Shown in pieces: positions 10,659-19,560 of a stretch of 64,000 bases of DNA. The position numbers and the translations under genes are program-made. Positions within the stretch are counted from its first letter, which is position 1, and every line of letters starts with the position of its first letter. Under the pieces are notes generated by a model. That model made no database searches, had not been told where the DNA came from, and was given only the letters and a program-made list of their open reading frames with translations. The stretch comes from Unio delphinus (lineage: Eukaryota > Mollusca > Bivalvia > Unionida > Unionidae). The stretch spans positions 40,416,815-40,480,814 of the forward strand of contig JAQISU010001235.1 of NCBI GenBank assembly GCA_029339505.1. The letters run 5' to 3'.

Positions 10659-10928
10659 TCAAAGATTTTTATTAATTATTTTCTTGAGATCATCTACGGG
10701 GATACAAGAGTGAGCATACTGTATTATCTGATCATGACTACAGTTAATCATCGTAATGATATCTCGGTCTAGTTGTTGCACCTGTTCTTCCGTCAACAGA
10801 AACTTCTCATTGCCGAGTCTATCTATGACGAATTGGAAATCGCTAGCGATTTCATCACTGAAAGCTCTTCGAATAGTGACTTCAAGTTTATCTTTGTCGT
10901 ATACGAATACTCGTTCATGTTGATACAT
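10659..10928 (-). CDS. Hypothetical small acidic protein of the virus-like element
   Basis: An intact frame of about 89 residues starting at ATG 10928 (MYQHERVFVYDKDKL). The open frame extends a little further upstream without an ATG, so this start is preferred. It is acidic, contains a Gln/Glu-rich helical stretch and has no recognisable motif. A 16-bp palindrome lies 6 bp upstream of the start and an 18-bp relative (10836-10853) falls inside the coding region. It lies between the HTH gene and the coiled-coil structural gene, same strand. Function unknown. Confidence 0.4.
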   Translation of the reverse strand: MYQHERVFVYDKDKLEVTIRRAFSDEIASDFQFVIDRLGNEKFLLTEEQVQQLDRDIITMINCSHDQIIQYAHSCIPVDDLKKIINKNL

Positions 10929-10933
10929 TATTG

Positions 10934-10949
10934 AAATTGCTAGCAATTT
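10934..10949. promoter_or_regulatory. 16-bp palindrome upstream of a minus-strand gene
   Basis: AAATTGCTAGCAATTT is a perfect palindrome identical to the core at 9410-9425. It lies immediately upstream of the ATG at 10928. A related palindrome, GAAATCGCTAGCGATTTC, lies inside the gene at 10836-10853. Shared position relative to genes suggests a cis-acting site; this is inferred. Confidence 0.45.
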
Positions 10950-11032
10950 AAATGCAAATTATTTTCAATTTGTAAACCCATAGGTTTTTCACGACGAATA
11001 TCCTAGGATGGAAATCGTTTTACGATGAAAGT

Positions 11033-11905
11033 CTATGACTTTACATCCGGGATAATTTGTAGCTCTTCCTCTGATAAATCAATCAAATTGTTGTTTTGGT
11101 CAACGAGTTTAAAATTCATTCTTGATATCCAGCGGTTATTACAAGTTAAGAACACAAGTTTAATAGGATTCTGCACTATTAAACTTCCAGGAGGAACCTG
11201 CGGGGAAAACGTATATAAGATATAACCTTGCGTGGCTCTGTTTGACAGTGATGTGTTTACATGATAGCTCCCATCGATAATATCACATGTGAGATTTATT
11301 GCGATCATTGATGTGATGTCTACGTTGTTTGGAGACATGTGTATGTTTGTTCCGTCATCGGAGTTGTCGTATTTGAGAACTTCACTTTGTATTTTCTGTT
11401 GTAATGTTTTTTGTTTATTAGGATACTCTGTTAACGGGCTTCTTTCTTCCTCGATCTTTTCTCCGTAATTCTTGCATAAATACAATAATATTATCAATGG
11501 TATTATCGTATATTTTTTTCAACTCGAGTACGTTGTATCCTGGGAATTTATAATCGTTTATTGGATCTTTTGTTAATGAATGCGCCGTTAAAAAATGTAT
11601 CTACGGCTTCTTCATTTTCCTTATAACCTGTAATTTTAGTTTTGCAACATTAACAATTTTTTTATTGAGAGTATCCATCTCAAATATAAGAAAATCTAAT
11701 ATTTCACATTGTTTGATTAATTTATCAAGCGGAGTTGTTATATCAATATGATATTTAGCAGAAATATTTCGTAATTGTTATAATTGTTTTTTAAATTCAG
11801 TTGTGATCTTATCAAAATAAGCGCGAAGAGTTTCTACATCCCAAATATATGAAGGAATTTTTTAAAATACAGGGTCAAGTGTAGGATCATCATTAACATA
11901 CGATT
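11033..11905 (-). pseudogene. Coiled-coil structural protein with C-terminal globular domain (broken)
   Basis: The intact 3' part (about 11450-11033) encodes a beta-rich-looking domain with PPGSLIVQNPIKLVFLTC and a final LVDQNNNLIDLSEEEL. The upstream part (about 11900-11470) encodes helical, heptad-like sequence (for example ITTPLDKLIKQCEILDF) in frames interrupted by stops near 11860 and 11780 and by shifts near 11600 and 11460. It lies in the structural block after the fibre-like gene, and the coding signal continues almost without a gap from that gene. The two may once have been one long protein. A virion role is inferred from its neighbours. Confidence 0.45.
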
Positions 11906-12931
11906 TCAATTCAGTTGTTTACTTAGATCTGCCACAAGTTCTACGAACCAAGTTATTGGCACTCTAATTTGTGTATCATCAATGTTTGATATATTGAATT
12001 ATTTAGTTGAATCTTTTTCAATTATCACTGATATTGTATTACCTTTTGAGAGTCGTGTATCATTATTGGTGATAGAATTAAATGAGAATATATCAAAAAT
12101 AGTCGCAGCCATTAATGTTAATCTATAAATACCCTTGATGGTTGCGGTGATATCTAACGTGTTTTTTTTATCATTAACCCAATCCATTGCCCCCCATTGA
12201 ATCGTATACACGATATTGTTGATATTTCCCTTCTCATGAGGATTTTTTTTTCTTCAAGTTTTTCTATCATTCTCGGTAAATCATCGGTGATTACATCGCT
12301 GGTCGTTTTAATATCAGTGTTGATAGCTTCTATTCGCCGATTAATTGCAGTTATTTTATCGATGATTATTTTAAGATCTTCGATGGATTTTTTCATATCC
12401 GCGAGCTTCGGTGTAGTCACAGGTGGAACCCCAAAGAAAGGCGCGATAATATTTTTCCGAAACGCCCCAAATTGTTTTACGTGATCGTCATACCTGGACT
12501 CTAGCGCTGTTAGTTTCATCGATAGCGGTTTTTATCTCTGTGAGCGACAGTTCAGTCACAGGTGGAACCCAAAGAAAATTAGCAATGGGAAGTTGAACAT
12601 CCGTAACAGATTTTTGTACTCCTGCAAATTGATTTACTTGGGCGTTAAATTTGTCATCAATGGATTTTAATGATTCTGTTGTCGACAAATAATTATCACT
12701 GAGTGATGTTAATCTATCTGTGATTTTTAGAACAACAATATTACTAGTTTTTAGTTTTCCTTGACGATCTCCAAATACAACGATTTCATCCTTATCTACT
12801 CCAACAGGATTTAGTGTATCTGATAACTTTTCCGACATAATTTTTTTTTTACTTCTTTGGCGGAAATTCCCTTGGTGGTTTTCGCATAAAAGTGATCTTC
12901 CCCAAATATCTGCCATTGTTATTATTATCAT
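11906..12931 (-). pseudogene. Fibre-like coiled-coil virion protein (broken)
   Basis: The best start is ATG 12838 (MSEKLSDTLNPVGVDKDEI); upstream in-frame ATGs exist to 12931. The amino end has the pattern IVVFGDRQGKLKTSNI, similar to the start of many phage and virus fibre proteins. Then come coiled-coil stretches with two copies of a module: a Gln-Phe pair, then an aromatic residue and VPPVT (FLWVPPVT and FFGVPPVT), then a helical segment. Pieces are 12931-12488, 12519-12154 and 12211-11999, with frameshifts near 12500 and 12200. An in-frame TAA at 11999 is followed by more coding sequence to 11906. The carboxy part (IFDIFSFNSITNN, SVIIEKD) looks globular. Host attachment is an inference from this layout. 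Confidence 0.5.
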
Positions 12932-12939
12932 ACATGATT

Positions 12940-13377
12940 CTAATAAATGTTATCGCTGAGATTCATCATCGTATATTCGTGGACGACTTTAGGAGGTAAT
13001 TTAGATGATGTTGAAATTGCCGTTAACACATTAAGAACTTCTCGTCCACATATCGGAGGATCTGTTAATGTCTGTGTGGGTAACGTTGAATACCAAACTG
13101 GGATTTTCAACTGAGTTGTAAACAACATAGATACATAACTGAGAAATTCTTATGGCGGGGCTAAACCATACGAATCAAAATAAATAATTGATTTAGGATG
13201 TATCGCGTAGCCCATCCAATGAGTTCCAGGTCCAGTGTTATCATCAAGATTAATTATACCAGTTTCTGGGATATGTGGTTGTGTTGGTAATTGATCTTTC
13301 ATGAATACACCTCTGAAATGTTTTATGGGAAGTTTTTTTACTGCGTCGATCAAATCAAAATTTGACATTCCAACCAT
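12940..13377 (-). pseudogene. Adenain-type cysteine protease (one in-frame stop)
   Basis: The frame starts at ATG 13377 and shows the features of adenovirus-type proteases: PIKHFRGVFMKDQLP, then GIINLDDN followed by GPGTHW (catalytic His), then YFDSYGLAPP (catalytic Asp region). A TAA at 13152-13150 interrupts it, but the same frame continues without shift to 12940. That continuation includes ICGREVL, the expected place of the catalytic Cys. The whole would be about 145 residues, shorter than adenovirus protease but like those of polinton-type elements. It sits among capsid genes, where such proteases mature virion proteins. Only one inactivating change is visible in this gene. Confidence 0.7.
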
Positions 13378-13486
13378 AGGTTTTTGCTATATCATCGTTG
13401 GTATGTTCCTGGGAGTCGTAGACCTCTTCCCTTTTTTATATCCTTGTCTAGTTACTCCTCTTACAAAACCCTGTGGCAAACGTTTT

Positions 13487-14024
13487 TTACTCGTAAGAAG
13501 CCATCGATGTCATAAGAGCGGCTAATGGTTGACTTCTTGCTTGTATACGTAATTTATTTGTAGAATCTATCGCATCAGCAAACGACGATGGCCGATGACC
13601 TAATGCTGCCATAATAGGTAACATTCCTCCTTGTTTATATCCCTTTCCAGTAGCTTTATCTAAAATTGTATTTACCCCCCCCCCCCCCCCCCCCCAACCG
13701 GTAGCACCAGAAAGTGCACCAGTTCCGAGTGCTGCGAGGATAGGAATAAGAGGAACTATTCCACCGGATTTAATCATATTGTTGATCGCGGCCTGTGAAA
13801 AAGTCAACATCAAACCCTGTACCCGCAGTTTTAGTTTTACTGAAAAGGTTAAGTTGAATTTTAGTCAACGACAATTTATTTGGTCCACCTGTCATCTGTT
13901 CATGTTTCAGGGTTATCTTTGTGCCACACGTATCAGAATTTTTCGATTGCAGTTTCTGTACTTGACCAGGTGTCAATGTGACATTAACATGACTGTACGA
14001 CATTTTATTTGGATGGTACATCAT
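13487..14024 (-). pseudogene. Minor virion protein with hydrophobic glycine-rich segment (frameshifted)
   Basis: The amino-terminal half (14024-13770; a second possible start is 14003, MSYSHVNV) is polar and beta-like (LTPGQVQKLQSKN). The frame is lost near 13800 and the second half (13813-13487) continues with LTFSQAAINNMIKSGG and then a hydrophobic, alanine/glycine-rich segment (IPILAALGTGALSG). A 22-base poly-C run at 13675-13696 (poly-G on the coding strand) follows. A very basic stretch in another frame (SKKRLPQGFVRG, about 13500-13388) lies just downstream. Hydrophobic plus basic peptides next to capsid and protease genes recall adenovirus pVI- or core-type minor proteins. This role is inferred. 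Confidence 0.5.
13675..13696. repeat. Poly-C homopolymer, 22 bases, inside a virion gene
   Basis: Twenty-two consecutive C (poly-G on the coding minus strand) fall inside the minor virion protein gene and encode polyglycine in the open frame. Such runs slip in replication and in sequencing, so the reading frame past it is unreliable. Confidence 0.85.
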
Positions 14025-14058
14025 CTAATTGTTCCATTGGAAAATCTATGATTTTCAA

Positions 14059-15371
14059 TTATATGTTTTCTATGGGTGCGTCAACGAGTTTCATTCGTCC
14101 GCTAACACCCTCCATCAACATTGCTTTATCGCTGAGAATAACAGCAGTTGCACTATAATTGCCAGCACCAACATGAACACGAAATACAATATCGACGATG
14201 GGTTGCCTAAACAAATCCATATCTTATAACGAAAAATAATATATCGGATACAATGTTGTAAACTCTCGCTGAGATGTTTGCATTCCCGTGTCAACATTAA
14301 GATCGTGTGCTAAAAACGATGCTAATCGTTGATATGCTCGAGCAACTCAATTACGTTCAAAATCTATTTCTATGTCTTCGGATGGTTCTTGATGACCGTT
14401 TACTCGTAATGAAACCTGTGCAACACCAAGCGTGTCAAATACCATCGGGTTTTGTTCTTGATTACCTGAAGTACAACAAAAACATGTCTCAGAGGAGCTA
14501 GCCCACGTTGTGAAGAGATTTGCCAAGTAAATAATCCTGCGGCGGTAGGACCAAGAGTAATATTTGTCGTCGTAGTATACCAAGACAACAGTGATTTACC
14601 ACCTGTTTCCATGAAAGACAATCGTTGCTCGTGTTCAATTGAAGGGGTTAACGCGGGCATGATAGTTTTGTCAAAGTTACCTTACCAGCAGGAACTTCTG
14701 CATCCCTCCATATTGCATCGTTGTCATCTCCTCTTTTATTAAGTACAATAGTATGTTTTGCACCAAATATAACTTTTTTAACATTTCTACAAAAACCAAA
14801 TATATGAGAAAGGGGAATCATACAAGAAAACTCCTGGTCGTCATTTAATATAGCTCTACGATCAGTAAAACCCAAATTATAATTTTCGTTCATAGATGCA
14901 ACTGCATTATCTGCCGCATTCATCGTCACATTTCGATTTTCAGGTTGATCTGTTGTATGTTTATGAAACATTATAGAAGGCCCAACTGTTCTTTGATAAT
15001 CATCGGAATATCTCATTAAACCCTAATATAGTAGTAGCTACACCAAGACTTTCTTGAATCGCCTCAATTTCCTTACCATCGATGAGATATCTTGCGCTGT
15101 CAAATAGCACCATTATACCATTGTTGACAAAATCAACACGATCACTTATCCCATAACCGGTACCATCATTATGTGTAAGTCTACCTTCAACTGCAATATA
15201 TTTCTCAGATTGGAGAAAATATCTACTAGTATCCTGAACTTGAAGTTCAACTCTACCTCGTTTATCTGGAACCCTTGCATCATACGAATACATCTGATAA
15301 TCTCTCAAAGATGTATTTGTTAATACCTTGGCACCAAGATCAAACTCTTCGCTTGGTATTTCCTCAAACAT
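14059..15371 (-). pseudogene. Major capsid protein, double-jelly-roll type (multiply frameshifted)
   Basis: ATG 15371 starts with MFEEIPSEEFDLGAKVL. The coding signal runs through four offset frames to a stop at 14059, a total of about 437 codons, a normal length for double-jelly-roll capsid proteins of polinton-like viruses. Landmarks in order are SRYFLQSEKYIAVEG, IPLSHIFGFCRNVKKVI, KRGDDNDAIWR, GLFTWQISS, HVFVVLQ and, near the end, DLFRQPIVDI. Breaks are single-base-type frameshifts near 15020, 14650 and 14475, an in-frame TGA near 14345 and a TAA near 14226. It lies between two minor virion protein genes in the minus-strand block. The capsid assignment comes from the sequence pattern and neighbours; no structure prediction was possible. 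Confidence 0.65.
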
Positions 15372-15385
15372 TTTTATATAATTGA

Positions 15386-15826
15386 TCAGCTTCTAAAACG
15401 AAGACCACTACCCGCTATCATACTCGAAACAATATTTCGTTGTTGTTGTTTATCTGGCTCTTCAATTAACTCTGCTAATTTTTGATTTAGTACCTGATTA
15501 ACAACTTTAGCAACACTTGCTGGCATCTGTTCAGTAGATGGTAATTTAACAGGTTTAGGTTTAGGTTTACGTATTAATCTCATTCTATCCTTGATCGCGG
15601 AGAAAGCGGAACCGGCTAGATCACCAATTGCGCTGATACCTTTAACACGAACAACTCCTAGTGCTTTCATACCGAGTTGTTTAGCGAGTGGTATCACCTT
15701 GGGAGCAACTTTTGTAAATAGTTTTTGTATAACATTACCAAACCCATCTCCGTAATATGCTTTGTATACGGGTACTCTTGAGCCTATTACTCTAACTTGT
15801 TGACGTCGATGGTCATGTATTATCAT
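15386..15826 (-). CDS. Minor virion protein, basic with hydrophobic segment
   Basis: An intact 146-residue frame from ATG 15826, ending 14 bp before the capsid start. The amino end is basic (HDHRRQQVRVIGSR), followed by a tyrosine/glycine patch (YKAYYGDGFGNVIQ), then an amphipathic helical region (APKVIPLAKQLGMKALGVV), a proline/lysine stretch (RKPKPKPVKLP) and a glutamine/glutamate-rich tail. This layout, next to a capsid gene, resembles membrane-active or penton-type minor virion proteins of adenovirus-like and polinton-like elements. No catalytic motif is seen. It is one of the few structural genes of copy B without a visible break. Confidence 0.55.
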   Translation of the reverse strand: MIIHDHRRQQVRVIGSRVPVYKAYYGDGFGNVIQKLFTKVAPKVIPLAKQLGMKALGVVRVKGISAIGDLAGSAFSAIKDRMRLIRKPKPKPVKLPSTEQMPASVAKVVNQVLNQKLAELIEEPDKQQQRNIVSSMIAGSGLRFRS

Positions 15827-15846
15827 CTTATATGATGATCTTTTAT

Positions 15847-16650
15847 CTAATCGCTGTGATAATCATCTACGATTTCATCGACAAGACCACGATATAAATT
15901 AACATCTATGACTCCACTTTGAAACAATCGTTGACAGATACCTGTTGCCTCGTTGATAATTTCCGGTGAATTATTGCCTGCTCGTTTTTCCCCGATGAGA
16001 ACTTTTAACCTGGACACATCATTGACAATATTTTTCGGACAAACCCCTGTAAAACCGGTTCCAAATTTTTCTCCTCTTACAACTTTAAGTTGTTCTTCGG
16101 CTTTTTCTAACCCCTGATATAATCACTGTTTCGGTGAGGGATATTCTTCTTCTAATAAACTTTTCCTCCTGTCTAAATCCGTTATTTTATCTACAAGCTC
16201 ATCATATATTCGAGATAATATTTTTTCAGGTAAATTAGACTCTGTTGTATTTTTAAGATCTTCAATATACCCCCCGTTAAATTTATCAACGATTTCAACA
16301 TTTTGTCTCTGAGATTTTGAACGTCTTGAGGCAAGTTCCTCACACATTTTTTTAATCGCCGGGAGAAGAGCAACTTTTCCTCGTTGATATTCAGGAATAT
16401 TCCCTAATATCGCTTTTTCAATACCAGCAGTATTTTTTTGTAACAACATCAGCTATAGCTTTACCGATTTCTTCAGTAGTTATAGTTACCAGTTTAAACA
16501 ATTGTTCTGTACGGTTGAAAATTATGTTTGTAATTCCTGACGTTGTTGAAGTTTTTCTCTAAGTCTATTTCGTACAGGTATATACTTATCGAGCGCAGCT
16601 AATCTCTCCCTGGAAAGCCTAGAATAATAACATTCTCCAACATTTGTCAT
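15847..16650 (-). pseudogene. Coiled-coil protein, first gene of the structural block (broken)
   Basis: ATG 16650 starts MTNVGECYYSRLSRERLAAL. The coding signal continues for about 268 codons to a stop at 15847, 21 bp before the next gene. It is highly charged and helical (for example SRIYDELVDKITDLDRRKSL), with Lys/Glu heptads. Breaks are a TAA near 16530, a frameshift near 16450 and an in-frame TGA at 16123-16125, after which the same frame resumes (EKAEEQLKVVRGEKFG). I recognise no family. Its place as first gene of the minus-strand virion block suggests a scaffold or core role, which is a guess. Confidence 0.45.
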
Positions 16651-16712
16651 TTTTATGTATAAATTATACGGTTAATTAATTGCGACCGTGATTGGGCCAG
16701 CACACATCTGAA

Positions 16713-16907
16713 CACATTTTATTTACCAAACTACGAGCTCTTAAAAAGATCGGTTCAGGCCCGCACCATCTACTACTTTTTTTATCACAAGTATCCCTGA
16801 AAATCACGTGAGTAACCCCTTGAACCTATTTTATTTGTCAAACAAACAACCGCTTATTTACCAAAATACGGTCTCTTAAAAAAAAGGTCTGTTTAGGCCC
16901 GCACTCC
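16713..16907. repeat. Direct repeats at the right edge of copy B
   Basis: Two imperfect copies of a roughly 54-bp unit lie at 16713-16767 and 16854-16907. Each has ATTTACCAAA, then a CTCTTAAAAA-type run, then GGCCCGCAC. A partial third copy (GAACCTATTTTATTTGTC) lies between them. They start about 60 bp upstream of the first structural gene. They may be terminal or subterminal repeats of the element or promoter repeats; no matching inverted copy was seen at the left side. Confidence 0.5.
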
Positions 16908-17780
16908 ACTTGTTTAACTCCTAATCCTAATTTCACCCATATATCGCACTTTCAGTATGACTTTACAGACAAGTATTCAAACGTTTTGAGCTGTTTCATA
17001 AGAAAGGTTTTGATGAAGAAACGGAACATACTCGAGAGATTTCAAGAATGTCATTAAAAGCAAAGAAAAACAAACATCAACAAAGAAGTTGATATAATCA
17101 GTCAAACGGGTAGAGGAAGAAAATACAACCATGATAAATGTTTTAAACTATGTCTGCTTCCTTTCCTCCTCCACATAGTATGACATCTTTGTTGACAGTT
17201 TCCTTTTATACTTGACGAGAAGCAAAACATCGGGTTAAAAATGTTCTGTAGGCAATAGAGCAGATGAAAGAGGTAAGACGCTTAAGAAGCAATACAAGAC
17301 CTCATGATACTCAAAAGAAAAGTAACATTATAAGGTGGTCCTAAGAACTGACCATCTGGCCCATCCACATAATGTGGCAAGGATTTGATAACTAAAAACT
17401 TACTTAAAATACCCATTTGTATGGCCCATTACAGAATGTGACAAATCAACCTTGCACCACTCCAAAGACGTCAAGACACCGTCTTCCTTTTCCAGTCCGG
17501 ACATACGTAATTAATAAGTATGCACACAATGAAACGTTGAATGTATGCTTAGATAGATATTCGGTGTGCAGAAATATGTGAGATGTTACAGATCTCTTTT
17601 TTGGGGGCACCAGACAGGTGCCCCTCCACCTATTAAAAAACTAGAAAAAGTATGTTTATGTGTGTGTGTATTCCCCCTGATGTGTTGTTTTATGTTTTTT
17701 TAGAATTTTTCTTTAACTTTTCTCAAACCTTAATTTTTTCCCATCGGGATTATATACTAATAGAGGGATATTTTGGTCCC
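16908..17780. other. No gene seen
   Basis: I see no credible coding region or RNA gene. The only structure noticed is a short perfect-arm hairpin near 17602-17622 (GGGGCACC, then AGACA, then GGTGCCCC), followed by plain AT-rich sequence. Confidence 0.5.
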
Positions 17781-17921
17781 TAATGTTTCTATGGAGGGGT
17801 GTCCCAGGCTTTGAGACCCATCATGGGTCTCCTGCCTCCTTTAGAATTTCAGAATTAACCCTGGCTAGGGGTTCCCTATCTCCTTTGTGTGCTATTTGTG
17901 TTGTGCTATTTGTATGTATAT

Positions 17922-18029
<108 letters not shown>

Positions 18030-18689
18030 TGTGTCTTGTCAGGATAGCTAGATCAAATTTCCCAGTTGTATAATTTTCTCTATTTTTTTTAAAACAGCCC
18101 CCTAAACGGTCTTTGTTTCTTATATATTTAAATTTTAAAACATTTTAATCCTTTTGAATTTGGTACAAAACATGGTGTAATTAAGTTTATTTTTAAATGG
18201 TTGTTACCAATCTTATTATTTCAGTGCTTGTACTATTATGTTCCATGTTTTGTAATCTTCTTTATTTGTCCAATAGGACTACTTTGATCGAAACTAGATC
18301 TGTACATTTTTTTAATTTTATTTGTAGGTCACCAGTCTCGATCTTTTTTTCTCCGTCCTTTATTTATTTATTTTATTTATTCTAATCCGTTCCGAAAATC
18401 ATTTATTTATTTTCCCATGTAAATATGGGCTTTCTGTATAGTTCGTATGAACTATACAGAGTTTACAATATATTGGGTCACCAGTGACTTTTATGAGAGC
18501 ATGCACGTGCAGTAGGTGGCTGTCTTAGTATGCTATCTAATGTATTTAAAACTGTGTTGTTCTGTTGATTTCTCAAGGTGAGTTATTTCTCAACTCTTCC
18601 ACGAGCCTTCCCACATCATGTAGCGCCATGGGGTCTTGCCTCGTGATCTCCTTGCTGATACTTATCCTCTTGAGGGCCCTGTTTCCCTT

Positions 18690-19560
18690 CTATCTAACGT
18701 TTTTTTCTATAGCAATTACCTGTCCGCATGCTCTCATATTCCTAACTATGTAATCTGCTATTTCATCCCGTAGTTTAGTGTTATAAATCCCATCAAAATA
18801 TACAATTTGATTGTGATTGTATTGCTGTGTATTTTTAATTTTTCCAATGATTTCAATTCTTTCTGTTTTAATTTTATCACAATTAGTCATAGTATGAATT
18901 TTTGTAAAAGGTAGATTTTTACACAATGGACATTTTGGCGATACTCAGACCATATGCCGTCGCACTGCGAAGTCTCCTGTCAACCACGCATCATGCATGT
19001 ATTTGAACAGGATACTTTTCATTTTAAGTGATTTAAGTTTGACCCAGTTTCCCCAGGCCCTATCCCAATCTACGGTAATGTGTTTCTGTTCTATATTTTA
19101 TTCCACTTATTTATTATTTGGTCTGTTATCCATTTGTATGTTGATTTTGTGTCAATTTCCCATAATTCTTTTGCGTCCCTATATTTTAGTAACAATTCTT
19201 TTATGGATCTTAATTTCCTTGGCATCTCTATTAACTTAACTGCATTATTGTTTCTGTATATGTCTGTTCTCTGCTTCATGGAGAACCCGTAGAAATATAT
19301 ATAGAGACCTTGCCAAGCTATTTTTTGGCTCTGCTTTAAGTTCCTTAAACTTGTTTAAAATGTTTGTGTATTCAATCAGGGTTGGATGGGGGAGGCCTAG
19401 GCCTCCCCTCTTGTCTTCCCTGTATAGTGTTTCTTTGTTAATGTAGTGCATTTTAAAAACCCATAAATATTTGATAATTCCGTTATCTATGTTTTTAAGC
19501 GTTGCGTTTGATATATCTAACGATTTTAATTTATAATTAAGGTGCACATATATATAGTTT
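18690..19560 (-). mobile_element. LINE ORF2 carboxy-terminal fragment (L1-like)
   Basis: On the minus strand, frames 19547-19245, 19279-19091 and 18926-18690 follow each other with shifts. The first has IIKYLWVFKMHYI followed by GGLGLPHPTLIEY, the conserved post-RT segment of L1-type LINE ORF2 (a GGLGLP word after a Trp-containing helix). Near 18955-18890 comes CPLCKNLPFTKIHTMTNC, the Cys-x2-Cys ... His ... Cys motif found at the end of L1-clade ORF2. The reverse transcriptase core and endonuclease are absent from the window. It is a 5'-truncated, decayed insertion whose 3' region probably extends towards 17780. Confidence 0.6.

Larger units (their letters stand above)
5080..16910. mobile_element. 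Endogenous virus-like element, copy B (PolB-helicase plus double-jelly-roll capsid)
   Basis: About 11.8 kb of tightly packed genes with short gaps, unlike the surrounding repeat-rich DNA. The gene set is a PolB-helicase fusion, HNH nuclease, zinc-binding protein, HTH protein, fibre-like protein, adenain-type protease, minor virion proteins and a major capsid protein. Capsid, protease and protein-primed-type PolB together are hallmarks of polinton/Maverick- and adintovirus-like elements. The polymerase-helicase fusion and the apparent lack of an integrase and of a separate packaging ATPase differ from typical Mavericks. The ends are not proven: hairpin repeats lie at 4790-5075 and direct repeats at 16713-16907. 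Most genes carry frameshifts or stops, so the copy is decayed. Confidence 0.7.

Noticed and set aside
12197..12484. Plus-strand hydrophobic frame
   Set aside because: Shadow of the minus-strand fibre-like gene; the opposite strand carries the motifs and the coiled coil.
607..16910. Retroviral-type integrase or packaging ATPase of a typical Maverick
   Set aside because: I looked for the DDE/HHCC pattern and a second Walker A outside the helicase and found neither; they are not claimed, though decay or loss cannot be excluded.
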